Shown piece after piece: positions 9,032 through 16,728 of a stretch of 62,029 nt of DNA (position 1 is its first letter; every line of letters begins with the position of its first letter). The stretch is from CAZWRV01 sp964636325 (GTDB lineage: Bacteria; Verrucomicrobiota; Lentisphaeria; Victivallales; GWF2-50-93). Position numbers and translations under genes: made by a program. The stretch is from contig CAZWRV010000035.1 in NCBI GenBank assembly GCA_964636325.1, positions 1-62,029 on the forward strand, written 5' to 3'. The notes below the pieces were generated by a model that saw nothing but the letters and a program-made list of their open reading frames with translations, did not search any database and was not told the origin of the DNA.

Positions 9032-9263
9032 ATGAAAAACGGAAGATGGGAAATATGTATGGCGTTTTTACGAAAACTTCGTTTGCAACAAAATAACACT
9101 CCGATTGCCATATGCCGGAAGAATCAAATTATTGTATGAGGAACTCGAAAAGATCGCCGAGTGGGAGAAATATCTTGCGGAACTTTACGAGACCAACAAA
9201 AAACTCCCGAGGATGAGGGAAGTCCTGGACAGGATCGCCGGCAGGAGGACGAAGATCATATAG
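9032..9263 (+). pseudogene. Small ORF downstream of the type IIG gene, frameshifted
   Basis: An ATG at 9032, eight bases after the methylase stop, opens a frame that loses its coding look after three codons. The frame one base over then runs open from 9042 to the TAG at 9261-9263 with protein-like content (KYVWRFYENFV, then a charged amphipathic helix LYEELEKIAEWEKYLAELY). Removing one G near 9041-9043 joins the two into a 76-aa protein. This may be a one-base insertion, a sequencing error or a programmed shift. Its place suggests it belongs to the restriction unit. No family is recognised. Confidence 0.5.
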
Positions 9264-9311
9264 TCCCTTACGGTGCGACTTGGAAAACGTTAAGGATCTT
9301 CGGGGCAGACG

Positions 9312-10988
9312 TCAATCCTTGCGCAGGGGGAAATTCTCCCACAGTCTTGCAAGGAGCGACTTCTTCGCCTCTGGGAGTCCGTCTTTGAAGCGGTGCACGA
9401 TCGGCAGGTCTTTCACCCTCCCGCCGAAGTGCTTCAATATTTTAAGATTGTTCTTTGCGGACTGGTAGGCGGGGTCTATTTCCAGCGCCTTCCTCAACAA
9501 GGCCTCAGCCTGGTCGGGTCTGCCGAGTTCGAGGTGGCAGACGGCCATGCTGTTTAACATTTGCTTGTGCCGCGGAAACTTCTCCTGGAGCCTTTCATAG
9601 ATTTCCAAGGCCTTGGCGGAGTTCTTCTTCTTGAGCTGGCGATCGGCCTCGTAAAAGTCGTCCTGATGCTCGACATAGTCGTCCAGGGAACCGCCGGTAT
9701 GGTCGCGGATTTGCTTCTCTAAAACTGCAAGATTTCTTTGCGCATTCTGCCTGCATTCCTTTTCCGACTCGGGCAGGAGCCCGATGCCTTTCCGATAGGA
9801 CATGACTGCATCCTTGAACTGGTTCAGTTCCTCATGGCAGAGCCCCTTGTTGAAATATGCGAGTCCGTCATCCGGGCAAATCGAGATCGCCTTGTCCAGG
9901 AATTCCAACGCCTCTGCATATTTGGACTGAGCCATCCTGACAACGGCCGCGGCAGAGAGGACTTCACAGTTGTCCGGGTGCGCCTTCAGGAGCGGAGCAA
10001 TTGTTTTCTCCGCCTCGGCGAACTTGCCGTCCTCGGCAAGCTCGACCGCCTGATCGGCCTTTCCTTCGATGAATTCAGACTTGCCTGACTCAACCGTGAC
10101 AAATTCAAGCTCCTTGACGTCCTTCCCGGATCTGGCCGCCTCAAGGTTCAATTTTGCCGGGGCATATCCGGGATCGGCGTCAATGGCCTTTTCAAAATAC
10201 CTTACGCCTTCGTCCCTCCTCCCGAGGAACATCAGGCATGTCCCGATGTTGTTCATTGTCTGGACGTGGGCCGGACATCTCGCATGGCACTCCTCGAAGA
10301 TCGGCAAGGCCCTTGCGTATTCACGGCTGTCCATCAATGCCACGGCCTCGTCAAACCTGTCGCTGTTGGCCAGGTACTCGCCGATGCTCAAGCCGCTCGT
10401 CTTCTTGATGCTGCGGGCGAGCAGATCTAGGAGCTTCTCGGCCTCCTTGACGTAATCCTCCTCCGGGTCTCCATAGAGGACGACCTTCTGCGCGGCCCTG
10501 ATCGCGTTCTTCACGTCGCCAAACTCCCTGTGGCAGCCGAGCTTGTTCGAATAAGCCTCCACAAAATACGGGAAGATTTCTATGGCCTTGTCGAAGTGTT
10601 TGAGAGCTTTCCTGAAGTCATCCCTTTTGACTTCCAGGACTCCGGCGCAGAAATGCACATTTTGATTCATCGGGTGTTCAAGCAGCAGCTTGGAGAGCTT
10701 CTTTTCGGACTCTTCGAGCTGTCCGGACTCGATCATGTCGGCGATCTTCTCTATCTCATCGTCCACCCGCTGGTCGAAAACGGCTATAAAATGCTTGTCC
10801 CTCTCCCTCGGGGGAGAGTTCCTTGTCTTCCCGGCCGCGTATCTTTCGGACGCCTCGTAATGCCCGCAACCCTCGCATACGGAATTCCTGATGGACGCGC
10901 AGCAAGGCGGGCATATTGCTTGGCCGCCATGCCTCCTGCAAATCCTTTTTCCCTTGGCCTTCCCGCAGGCCGCGCATTTCTGCTTCAT
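9312..10988 (-). CDS. TPR protein with N-terminal cysteine-rich zinc module
   Basis: This protein has about 558 aa. The first 45 residues carry CAAC, a C-x8-CPPCC cluster and CEGC with nearby His, which look like a zinc-binding module. The rest is tetratricopeptide repeats (for example KALKHFDKAIEIFPYFVEAY and ALEFLDKAISICPDDGLAYF). It should be a cytoplasmic scaffold for protein contacts. The start is placed at ATG 10988; an in-frame TTG at 11000 is less likely. No SD is obvious. It is convergent with the restriction operon, and a large repeat cluster lies upstream. No specific partner can be named. Confidence 0.8.
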   Translation of the reverse strand: MKQKCAACGKAKGKRICRRHGGQAICPPCCASIRNSVCEGCGHYEASERYAAGKTRNSPPRERDKHFIAVFDQRVDDEIEKIADMIESGQLEESEKKLSKLLLEHPMNQNVHFCAGVLEVKRDDFRKALKHFDKAIEIFPYFVEAYSNKLGCHREFGDVKNAIRAAQKVVLYGDPEEDYVKEAEKLLDLLARSIKKTSGLSIGEYLANSDRFDEAVALMDSREYARALPIFEECHARCPAHVQTMNNIGTCLMFLGRRDEGVRYFEKAIDADPGYAPAKLNLEAARSGKDVKELEFVTVESGKSEFIEGKADQAVELAEDGKFAEAEKTIAPLLKAHPDNCEVLSAAAVVRMAQSKYAEALEFLDKAISICPDDGLAYFNKGLCHEELNQFKDAVMSYRKGIGLLPESEKECRQNAQRNLAVLEKQIRDHTGGSLDDYVEHQDDFYEADRQLKKKNSAKALEIYERLQEKFPRHKQMLNSMAVCHLELGRPDQAEALLRKALEIDPAYQSAKNNLKILKHFGGRVKDLPIVHRFKDGLPEAKKSLLARLWENFPLRKD

Positions 10989-11150
10989 AAATATCAACAA
11001 GTTGAATAAATGGTTGTTCGCTTCTTCTCCCGATACCTTTGCTCAGGCATTTAGGAAAGTCAAGGAAATTTGCCGAACCTGGAAGATATTACTCCTTCTA
11101 AACTGAAATTGGTCGGCGGATATGAATTAAGGATGATCGAGTTGCAGAAG

Positions 11151-11309
11151 AGTGCCGCTCTGGCGGGGAAATCCGCCAGTCCTGTCGGGAAGAAACTTGA
11201 AGTAGCGCAGGTATTCCTACCTGTGATGCCGCAGACAGGAATGTCTGCGTTACTTCAGGCGAGTTTCAGAGGAGTGCCGCTCTGGCGGGGAAATCCGCCA
11301 GTCCTGTCG
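11151..11309. repeat. Repeat family A copy 2 flanked by CTGGCGG hairpins
   Basis: A 37-base hairpin unit (CTGGCGG paired with CCGCCAG) occurs twice, at 11151-11187 and 11273-11309. Between them, 11201-11270 is the second copy of the two-hairpin element at 4101. All stems close on loops containing GGAA or TTCC. This is a composite, mosaic REP-like cluster upstream of the TPR gene. Confidence 0.8.
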
Positions 11310-11311
11310 AA

Positions 11312-11412
11312 CAGAAACTCGATGGAGGGCGAAGCCGTGCTGAGCCGCGGTTGAGCTCGGCTCAACCCTCCGGAAGACGACAAAGATAACGACAAAGTTC
11401 GCGACAAAGATG
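11312..11412. repeat. Repeat family B, copy 1 (matches 53824-53924)
   Basis: About 100 bases start CAGAAACTCGATGG and contain a GTTGAGC/GCTCAAC hairpin (about 11350-11366). They end in an 11-12-base tandem repeat of CGACAAAG. A second copy lies directly upstream of dnaG. Together with the neighbouring elements it fills the gap 11001-11459, in which I see no gene. Confidence 0.75.
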
Positions 11413-11459
11413 GGCGAGTTTCAGGGGAGACACATTCCTCTACAAATGGATGGAGGCCT

Positions 11460-11853
11460 TCACTTCCGGCTCATTGTAAGGTTGTCTATCACCATTCCTG
11501 GGACAGGGCCGAGGGAAACTTTCGGGAACTGGATGTTCCATGGCTGCCTGCAGACGCTCAAGGTGTCTATCGCCCGGGCACAACAGGCGACCGGCATTGA
11601 TTCGGGAATCTGAGCCGCCATAATTTCCGTGCCGTCGACAGCAGCATGCAGGTCTTTGCCGTTCCACCATATCCGCAACGTGTGCCAGGCCTTCTCGGGC
11701 TTCAATGTCCAGTTTTTTTCGGAGATCTTCACGCCCGTGGTTTTCTCAGGCTGCCTTGGATCGCCCGTTTTCTCGGTGATCTGGCCGAAAAGGACAATCT
11801 TGTCTCCGGCAATCCTCAGGAAGATATCTTTAATAGGTGATAGCGCCGGCGTG
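11460..11853 (-). pseudogene. 3' remnant of a LamG/DUF1080-like secreted protein gene
   Basis: The frame is open from about 11853 down to the stop at 11460 with no start codon near its left boundary. The reading SPIKDIFLRIAGDKIVLFGQ, then KAWHTLRIWWNGKDLHAAVD and a terminal VIDNLTMS, has the look of a concanavalin-like domain (beta-sandwich with W-H-x-L and V-D-G). The 5' part is missing, and the break coincides with the start of the truncated URO-D gene on the other strand. Probably non-functional. Confidence 0.55.
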
Positions 11854-12472
11854 CCCGCGCTCGCCGCTCAGCTCCCTCGGCTACGAATGGGCCGGGGTCC
11901 AGAACATGGCATATCTGCTTGCAGACGCGGAGGATCTGGCCAGGGAGGCGATGCGGCTCATGGAGGAGCAGGAGAAGCCGATTGTGGAGGTGCTCTGCGA
12001 GCTGGCACCGCCGCTGGTGCATTTCCCCGACAACCTTTCGAGCGACAACCTGACCGGCTACTACGACGAATTCATGGCGCCGACACATCGCCGCCGCCTG
12101 GCGCCGCTGCAGGCCGCCGGAATCAAGATCGTGCCCCATCTCAACGGCACGGTCCGCGGACTCCCACCGAAGCTGTCGCCGGCCGGATTCGACGGCGTCG
12201 AGGCGCTTACGCCCCAGCCGGTCGGCGACCTTACACCGGCCGAGATTCGGGCTGTCGCGGGCAGAGACGATCTAATCCTCTGGGGCGGAGTGCCGGGAGC
12301 GCTCTTCCCAAAGACATACACGTGGGACGTCATGCGCCGACACATCGAGAATGTCCTTGCGGCATGGGACGGCCAGCCCTTCGTACTCGGCGTGGCCGAC
12401 CAGGTTCCGCCCGACGGCGACATCACATTCTGCACGAAAATCGCGGAGCTGCTACGCGTTCAGATTTCCTGA
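11837..12472 (+). pseudogene. 5'-truncated URO-D family protein
   Basis: Residues from about 14 on (SLGYEWAGVQNMAYLLADAE) match the C-terminal half of the uroporphyrinogen decarboxylase/MtaA-like superfamily: PIVEVLCELAPPLVHF, GIKIVPHLNGT and a late LWGGVPGALFPK. About 130-150 N-terminal residues expected for the fold are absent. The first dozen codons, including the apparent ATG at 11837, come from unrelated DNA and lack a good SD. The upstream boundary abuts the LamG-like remnant in the opposite orientation, which marks a rearrangement scar. Full-length relatives are at 23971 and 37584. Confidence 0.65.
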
Positions 12473-12493
12473 CCCGCCCCCATGAAGTTTTCT

Positions 12494-12523
12494 AAAGCCA
12501 TGGAAAATGCCCTTGTGGCTTTT
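12494..12523 (+). terminator. Possible terminator after the URO-D remnant
   Basis: AAAGCCA (12494-12500) pairs with TGGCTTT (12516-12522) and is followed by a short T run. The stem is 7 bp and the T tract is short, so this is a weak call. Confidence 0.35.
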
Positions 12524-12635
12524 CAGCGAAGGGCGCCGGAAATCTGAAATGAGATACCTTCATGAGTCGGTATTTCCCCACATCTCTTTTTTTACACGGA
12601 TTAGAATGTCTGGGGTTTGAAATGGCGCAGGCCCT

Positions 12636-12710
12636 TGGCTGTCCCACCCCGGTTCGAACAGGGACGACCAGACTCAAAATCTGGGATGCTGCCGATTACA
12701 TCATGGGACA
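12636..12710 (-). tRNA. tRNA-Gln (anticodon TTG)
   Basis: The minus-strand cloverleaf is complete. The acceptor TGTCCCA (5') pairs with TGGGACA (3'). The anticodon stem CCAGA/TCTGG encloses the 7-base loop TTTTGAG, giving anticodon TTG. The T arm CCCTG-TTCGAAC-CGGGG is present, and CCA is encoded. It is the second of two tRNA-Gln genes, 3 bases after the first. Confidence 0.93.
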
Positions 12711-12713
12711 AGA

Positions 12714-12789
12714 TGGCTGCCCGGTTAGGATTCGAACCTAGAATCTCCTGGTCCAGAACCAGACGTGCTACCAATTACACCACCGGGCA
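12714..12789 (-). tRNA. tRNA-Gln (anticodon CTG)
   Basis: The acceptor TGCCCGG pairs with CCGGGCA. The anticodon stem TCTGG/CCAGG (one G-T pair) has loop TTCTGGA, giving anticodon CTG. The T arm has GGTTCGAATCC, and CCA is encoded. Its 5' end lies 2 bases after the T run of an intrinsic terminator, so there is no room for its own promoter after that hairpin. Confidence 0.93.
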
Positions 12790-12791
12790 AT

Positions 12792-12824
12792 AAAAAAGGC
12801 GAACCCTTTATCAGGATTCGCCTT
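12792..12824 (-). terminator. Intrinsic terminator/attenuator in front of the tRNA-Gln genes
   Basis: AAGGCGAATCC (12824-12814) pairs with GGGTTCGCCTT (12806-12796) over 11 bp with one wobble pair and a 7-base loop. The paired TT runs on into four more T, so the hairpin is followed by a six-T tract (12797-12792). This is a strong Rho-independent terminator placed upstream of, not after, the tRNA genes. Its left arm overlaps the alternative stem at 12819-12828. Confidence 0.88.
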
Positions 12825-12873
12825 GACTGTATGGCGGATGATTCCGAAGAGTTTACGACATAAAGTCAAGGCG
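12819..12873 (-). promoter_or_regulatory. Antiterminator stem (segments 2 and 3)
   Basis: CGCCTTGACT (12873-12864) is exactly complementary to AGTCAAGGCG (12828-12819). The second arm shares AAGGCG with the terminator's left arm, so the two hairpins exclude each other. A further segment, AAGTCATGGCG (12917-12907), can pair with CGCCTTGACTT (12873-12863) at 10 of 11 positions, giving a 1:2, 2:3, 3:4 layout as in trp-type attenuators. Confidence 0.7.
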
Positions 12874-12933
12874 TGACGAAGCCGCCGCCTGGGCGGTCTC
12901 CAACTGCGCCATGACTTGTCGCTTATTCTTCAT
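12853..12933 (-). CDS. Candidate 26-aa leader peptide of the tRNA-Gln operon
   Basis: ATG at 12933 has AAGG about 9 bases upstream and ends at TAA 12855-12853. The peptide is 26 aa and has Gln at positions 6, 10 and 15 (codons CAA, CAG, CAG); it also has five Ala. The first Gln codon partly overlaps pairing segment 1 and the second directly follows it; the last codons lie on segment 2. A ribosome held at the Gln codons would free segment 2 and favour the antiterminator. A ribosome reaching the stop would cover segment 2 and favour termination. It matches no family. The regulatory reading is inference. Confidence 0.55.
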   Translation of the reverse strand: MKNKRQVMAQLETAQAAASSRLDFMS

Positions 12934-13006
12934 CTTATGAACCTTGATGACTGGCCCACCTGACGAACTTGCGCCCCTGCAGGCCGATCTGCTTATATTT
13001 GGCCGA

Positions 13007-13035
13007 ATTATACGATATTCATTCTAATTAGTCAA
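13007..13035 (-). promoter_or_regulatory. Consensus sigma70 promoter of the tRNA-Gln leader
   Basis: TTGACT (13035-13030), a spacer of exactly 17 bases and TATAAT (13012-13007) lie on the minus strand. Transcription should start near 13000 and give a leader of about 210 nt before the tRNAs. No other promoter is visible between here and the tRNA genes. Confidence 0.88.
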
Positions 13036-13057
13036 GCCCATTTATAAAAATCCGAAT

Positions 13058-14062
13058 TCATACCTTCAAAGGCTTCACCCACTTACCCTTTGCCGCGCCC
13101 TTGTAGAGTGCTTCCATGACCGCGCTGCGCGCCGCAGCCTCGGCGGCCGTCACCAGCGGGAAATCCAACTTCCCTTCGACCGAGTCAAGGAAAAGATCAA
13201 AGGCGTGGGGCAATGCCGGAGGAAGCTGGGTCCATGGCTGCTTCCCGTCGGCGCCCGGCACCTGGCTGCTCTGGAAGAAAAGCTGGTCGTTCACGACATA
13301 TGCATGGCCTTCGGTCCCGCTGATCTGGAGCTTCACAGGATCCGCGACGTCGACCCAGCCGGCGGCCATGGTGGCGCGCACTCCGTTCGCGAACTCCAAT
13401 ATGCCTTCGCCGGACTCGTCGCATTCCCCGTAGCGCCTAGTGACAACCTGGATCGACGCCGTCGCCCTGGCGACATCTCCGAATATCCACATAAGGATGT
13501 CCAGGACATGCGTGCCCAGGTCGCCGTAGGCGCCGCAGCCCGCGACCGCCGGGTCAGCCATCCAGCGCCAGTCGGTGTCGAACCATCCGCCGAGCGACCC
13601 CTTGTGGCAGTTGCTGTGGCGCGCCCTCGTGACCTTGCCGAACCATCCCTTCCGCACTGCATCGCGCAGGAACTGGTGAATCGGACTGCCGCGCATGAAA
13701 TATCCGGTCTGGAACTTGACCCTGGCCTTTCTGATCGCACGGCTCATCCTCCTGGAATCCGCCGCGCCCATGCCGAGTGGCTTCTCCACGAACATGTGCT
13801 TCCCCGCCCCGGCCGCGGCCAGGACAAGCTCTTCGTGCCGGTTCGTCTCGGAGCAGACGACCACGGCCCCAACTTCCTTGCTGCTCCAAACCTCTGCGAG
13901 ATCCGCAGCGACCGGCGCGCCTAGTTCGTCGGCGTTCTTCTTTGCCCTGGCATCATCATGATCCCAGACGGACACCACCTTAATGCCGGCCCTCTCCTTC
14001 ATGCGCTTGATAAATCCCGGCGTGTGGATGTGGGCGCAGCCGACAAGAGCGAGATTTGTCAT
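13058..14062 (-). CDS. Gfo/Idh/MocA-family oxidoreductase
   Basis: The 334-aa protein has a Rossmann start (LALVGCAHIHTPGF), AVVVCSETNRH, and the conserved VEKPLGMG that holds the catalytic Lys. DLGTHVLDILMWIFG follows with the His of the C-terminal substrate domain. It should be a cytoplasmic NAD(P)-dependent dehydrogenase of a sugar, inositol or derivative. A second member is 180 bases upstream on the same strand; the gap holds degenerate repeats, so co-transcription is possible but not certain. The ATG at 14062 is preceded by AGGAG (AAAGGAGTTAGGAAATG). Confidence 0.9.
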   Translation of the reverse strand: MTNLALVGCAHIHTPGFIKRMKERAGIKVVSVWDHDDARAKKNADELGAPVAADLAEVWSSKEVGAVVVCSETNRHEELVLAAAGAGKHMFVEKPLGMGAADSRRMSRAIRKARVKFQTGYFMRGSPIHQFLRDAVRKGWFGKVTRARHSNCHKGSLGGWFDTDWRWMADPAVAGCGAYGDLGTHVLDILMWIFGDVARATASIQVVTRRYGECDESGEGILEFANGVRATMAAGWVDVADPVKLQISGTEGHAYVVNDQLFFQSSQVPGADGKQPWTQLPPALPHAFDLFLDSVEGKLDFPLVTAAEAAARSAVMEALYKGAAKGKWVKPLKV

Positions 14063-14127
14063 TTCCTAACTCCTTTAGATTAACAATGGCGGGATGGTTT
14101 CAAGACTTGGTTCTGCAATATTTGGTG

Positions 14128-14225
14128 TCGGGTGTCGGGATGACGCCCGACTCATGACTCCCGGCAACTGGAATCCGGCATCTTGAATCCGAAACCCGAC
14201 ACCTGAACACTGACACCCGAAACCT
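14128..14225. repeat. Degenerate GTGTCGGG / CCCGACAC repeat
   Basis: The gap between the two oxidoreductase genes is made of short near-repeats of GGTGTCGGG and their complements (CCGACACCTGA, CTGACACCCGA), which can fold on each other. Similar text appears at 50870-50900. Confidence 0.65.
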
Positions 14226-14242
14226 CTTCCTACCGAATCGTC

Positions 14243-15259
14243 TTACTTCCGCTTCTTCGGGCGCGCCGGCTTGCCTGTCCTGGCGGACTCGTAGATGGCG
14301 TCCATCAGTTCGCTTTGTATGATCCCGTTCCGCGGAGTGGTGCGGGGTTCGGCGCGGCCGAGGATCGCGTCGATGAAGTTGTCGTTCGGCGACTGCGGTT
14401 CGCCTTCGATCCGCGGATACTTCACGTCCTTGCCGTCGCCCTTGGAGACCCTGATCCAGCTCCCGCCCCAGCCGTCGATGTCGATCTTGCCCTTGTCGAA
14501 GATGAAGGACATGTGCGCGTCGCTCTTGGCGCAGTTGCCGCTGATCGCGATTGCGGCCATCACGCCGTTCTTGAACCGGACGTTTATAGTGGAGTTGATG
14601 TCCACCTTGGTCCCGCAGTTGTCGACGAACGCAAAGACTTCGTCCACGTCGGACTCGACGGACCAGCAGAGGCTGTTGAGCAGATGCGCGCCGCTGTCGT
14701 ATGCCTGGCCGCCCCCGGAGAGCTTCGGATCCTGTCGCCACATGCCGGTCGTGAAGACCTTCCAGTTCTGCGAGAGGTAGCCGGTGACGATCTCCAGCCT
14801 GCCGAGCGAGCCGTTGCGGATGGTCTCCCGGAGGTAGTTGAACTCCGGCGAGCACGGCGTGTTGTAGGCGATCGTGAACACCTTCTTCTTCTCCTTGGCC
14901 ATCCTGTCCAGCTTGTGCGCGTGCTCCGCGTTGGTTACCATGGGCTTCTCCATCAGCACATGGCATCCGGCGTTCATCGCCTGGACGGCCTGCTCGTAAT
15001 GGAGAGTGTGCGGCGTAACGATGGTTACGGCGTCGGGTTTCGTCTCGGCATACATCCTTGCGGGATCGGTGAAGACCGCCGGCCTCGGGGAATAGTCCTT
15101 CAGGCAGCGGTCTATGTAGGAGTTCACTATCTGCTCGCTGACGTCGCAGCATGCTACGATGGCCACGTCCTTGTTCGCCTTGAAACGGTTCGCGTGCGCC
15201 CCGGCCATGCCGCCGCACCCCAGGATCGCCACCCGGACAACACCCTTGCCCTTTGCCAT
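14243..15259 (-). CDS. Gfo/Idh/MocA-family oxidoreductase
   Basis: This protein has 338 aa. VAILGCGGMAGAHANRF is the dinucleotide fold, VTIVTPHTLHYEQAV follows, and MEKPMVTN carries the catalytic Lys. AYDSGAHLLNSLCW supplies the C-terminal His. The start is set at ATG 15259, which has AAGGAG about 8 bases upstream; the frame stays open further back but without an SD. It ends in a basic RPKKRK tail. It is divergent from the cupin gene at 15530 and upstream of the oxidoreductase at 13058. Substrate unknown. Confidence 0.9.
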   Translation of the reverse strand: MAKGKGVVRVAILGCGGMAGAHANRFKANKDVAIVACCDVSEQIVNSYIDRCLKDYSPRPAVFTDPARMYAETKPDAVTIVTPHTLHYEQAVQAMNAGCHVLMEKPMVTNAEHAHKLDRMAKEKKKVFTIAYNTPCSPEFNYLRETIRNGSLGRLEIVTGYLSQNWKVFTTGMWRQDPKLSGGGQAYDSGAHLLNSLCWSVESDVDEVFAFVDNCGTKVDINSTINVRFKNGVMAAIAISGNCAKSDAHMSFIFDKGKIDIDGWGGSWIRVSKGDGKDVKYPRIEGEPQSPNDNFIDAILGRAEPRTTPRNGIIQSELMDAIYESARTGKPARPKKRK

Positions 15260-15529
15260 TTTCCTGCTCCTTGTTTCGATTTGAAAGACTCTTGAGAATC
15301 CCGCTCCCATCCGCCCTCCGTCTTGAAAGACGGCAGCAATGCCCTTGCAGGATAAGTTACCGATACAACTTTCAAAATCCAATGCGACGCCTTATTTTAC
15401 TAATCTGAGACTTTCGGCGGCCTAGGACTGAAAAGACGGCGGCGCAGTTCGGCGGACGGGCACTTCAAGATTTATGCCGGACGCGAAAATCTGAAGACGA
15501 AAGCAACCATTGAAAATGCTGAGGGCTGA

Positions 15530-16015
15530 ATGATTCCATCACAGATATCGGGGCTGCTTGATCTGCGGCCGCTTCCGGCCGAGGGCGGATTCTACAGTGA
15601 GACCTACAGGAGCGGGATCGTCCTTGGCGTCGGCGGAAAGAGCTGCGGAACCTGCATCTACTACTTTTTACAGGGCAATGACAGGTCGGCGTGGCACAGA
15701 TTGAAGTCCGACGAGATATGGTTCTACCATGCCGGATCGGCGGCAATCCAGCTGCTACTCTTCCCGGATGGCCGCTTCGAGGAACGTCACATCGGCGTGA
15801 ATTTCGAATGCAAGGAGCGCCCGCAGGGCATCATCCCCGCGGGCACCTGGCAGACGACATTCCTAAAGGGTGGGTACCACGACTCTTGGGGCCTCTTCTC
15901 CACAGTCGTCTGCCCGGGGTTCGAATTCTCCGACTACGAGGCCGGAAAGTCCGAAGATCTCGTGAAGGAATGGCCCGCAGCCAGGAAGAAGATGGAAGCG
16001 TTCGGGATGCTGTAG
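15530..16015 (+). CDS. Cupin_5 (DUF985) family protein
   Basis: The 161-aa protein carries the family's signature run: LPAEGGFYSETYRS, then IYYFLQGNDRSAWHRLKSDE, then WFYHAGSAA and a late DFE-like VCPGFEFSDYE. It is a small beta-barrel cupin, probably cytoplasmic, sometimes linked to sugar or nucleotide-sugar handling; the reaction is not established. GAGGG lies about 6 bases before the ATG. The 270 bases upstream (15260-15529) separate it from the divergent oxidoreductase; I see no clear operator there. Confidence 0.88.
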   Translation: MIPSQISGLLDLRPLPAEGGFYSETYRSGIVLGVGGKSCGTCIYYFLQGNDRSAWHRLKSDEIWFYHAGSAAIQLLLFPDGRFEERHIGVNFECKERPQGIIPAGTWQTTFLKGGYHDSWGLFSTVVCPGFEFSDYEAGKSEDLVKEWPAARKKMEAFGML

Positions 16016-16065
16016 CTTGAATTATTTACGATTCGCAGTTTTGCCGGTCGGAAACTTAAGTGCGG

Positions 16066-16728
16066 CTATTTCTTTGCCTCTCCGGCCTCGCCGCCGGCTA
16101 TGCTCGCGGACTTAATGTAGTCAAGCTTTGGGAATTCCTTTTCGAGGTATTCGTTGCCCTCGGTCTGCATCTTCATCTGGTTGGGGCCTTTGCCCTTAGG
16201 TGCGCCTTCGCCGTATTCCGCGTAAAGCGAATCAACGACGTCCATGCCCTCGACGACCTTGCCGAACGGCGAGAAACCCATCTTGTCGAGGAAGGCGTTG
16301 TCCTTGAAGTTGATGAAGACCTGTGTGGTGCGGGAGTTGGGGCCTGAAGTCGCGAAGGTGATATAGCCCCTCTTGTTTGACTCCTTCACCGGGTCGTCCT
16401 CGATTCTCGCCTCGCGCCAGGCGGCGTTCAGATCCTTGTCGCCGTTGATCCCGAACTGGACCATGAAATTGCTGACGACCCTGAAGAAGCGGCAGTTGTC
16501 GTAGTAGCCGTTCTTGACGAGGTTGTAGAAGCGGTCGGCGCCTAGGGGCGCCCAGGCGCGTGTGACTTCGACGGTGAACGGCCCCTTCGACGTGTCGAAC
16601 TTCACCTTGTAGGTGTCCGGGGCGGTCTCCTTGAGGGAGGCCGGATTCGAGAGCTTGCCCTTCGCATCCTCTCCGAACGCGGCAGCACAGGCGAGGAGGA
16701 GGAACGCTGGAAGCAGTTTTGAGATCAT
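16066..16728 (-). CDS. Secreted cyclophilin-type peptidyl-prolyl isomerase
   Basis: The protein has 220 aa. Residues 1-20 are a signal peptide (MISKLLPAFLLLACAAAFGE). The cyclophilin fold follows: KGPFTVEVTRAWAPLGADRF, YYDNCRFFRVVSNFMVQFG with the catalytic Arg/Phe, and TTQVFINFKDNAFLDKMGFS. It should catalyse proline isomerisation during folding of exported proteins in the periplasm. AAGGA lies 8-9 bases before the ATG. It stands alone; the neighbours on each side are unrelated. Confidence 0.93.
   Translation of the reverse strand: MISKLLPAFLLLACAAAFGEDAKGKLSNPASLKETAPDTYKVKFDTSKGPFTVEVTRAWAPLGADRFYNLVKNGYYDNCRFFRVVSNFMVQFGINGDKDLNAAWREARIEDDPVKESNKRGYITFATSGPNSRTTQVFINFKDNAFLDKMGFSPFGKVVEGMDVVDSLYAEYGEGAPKGKGPNQMKMQTEGNEYLEKEFPKLDYIKSASIAGGEAGEAKK

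Noticed and set aside
12792..12824. Terminator for a plus-strand transcript
   Set aside because: The T run follows the hairpin only on the minus strand; on the plus strand it is an A run before the stem.
12850..13000. 6S, SRP, RNase P or tmRNA gene
   Set aside because: None of the conserved cores (SRP GGAAG loop, RNase P P4, tmRNA tag and tRNA-like ends, 6S rod) is present; the region is better explained as a leader.
14100..15218. A 372-codon open frame on the minus strand
   Set aside because: It overlaps the oxidoreductase gene in another frame of the same strand and is full of Arg/Gln/Gly without any fold pattern.
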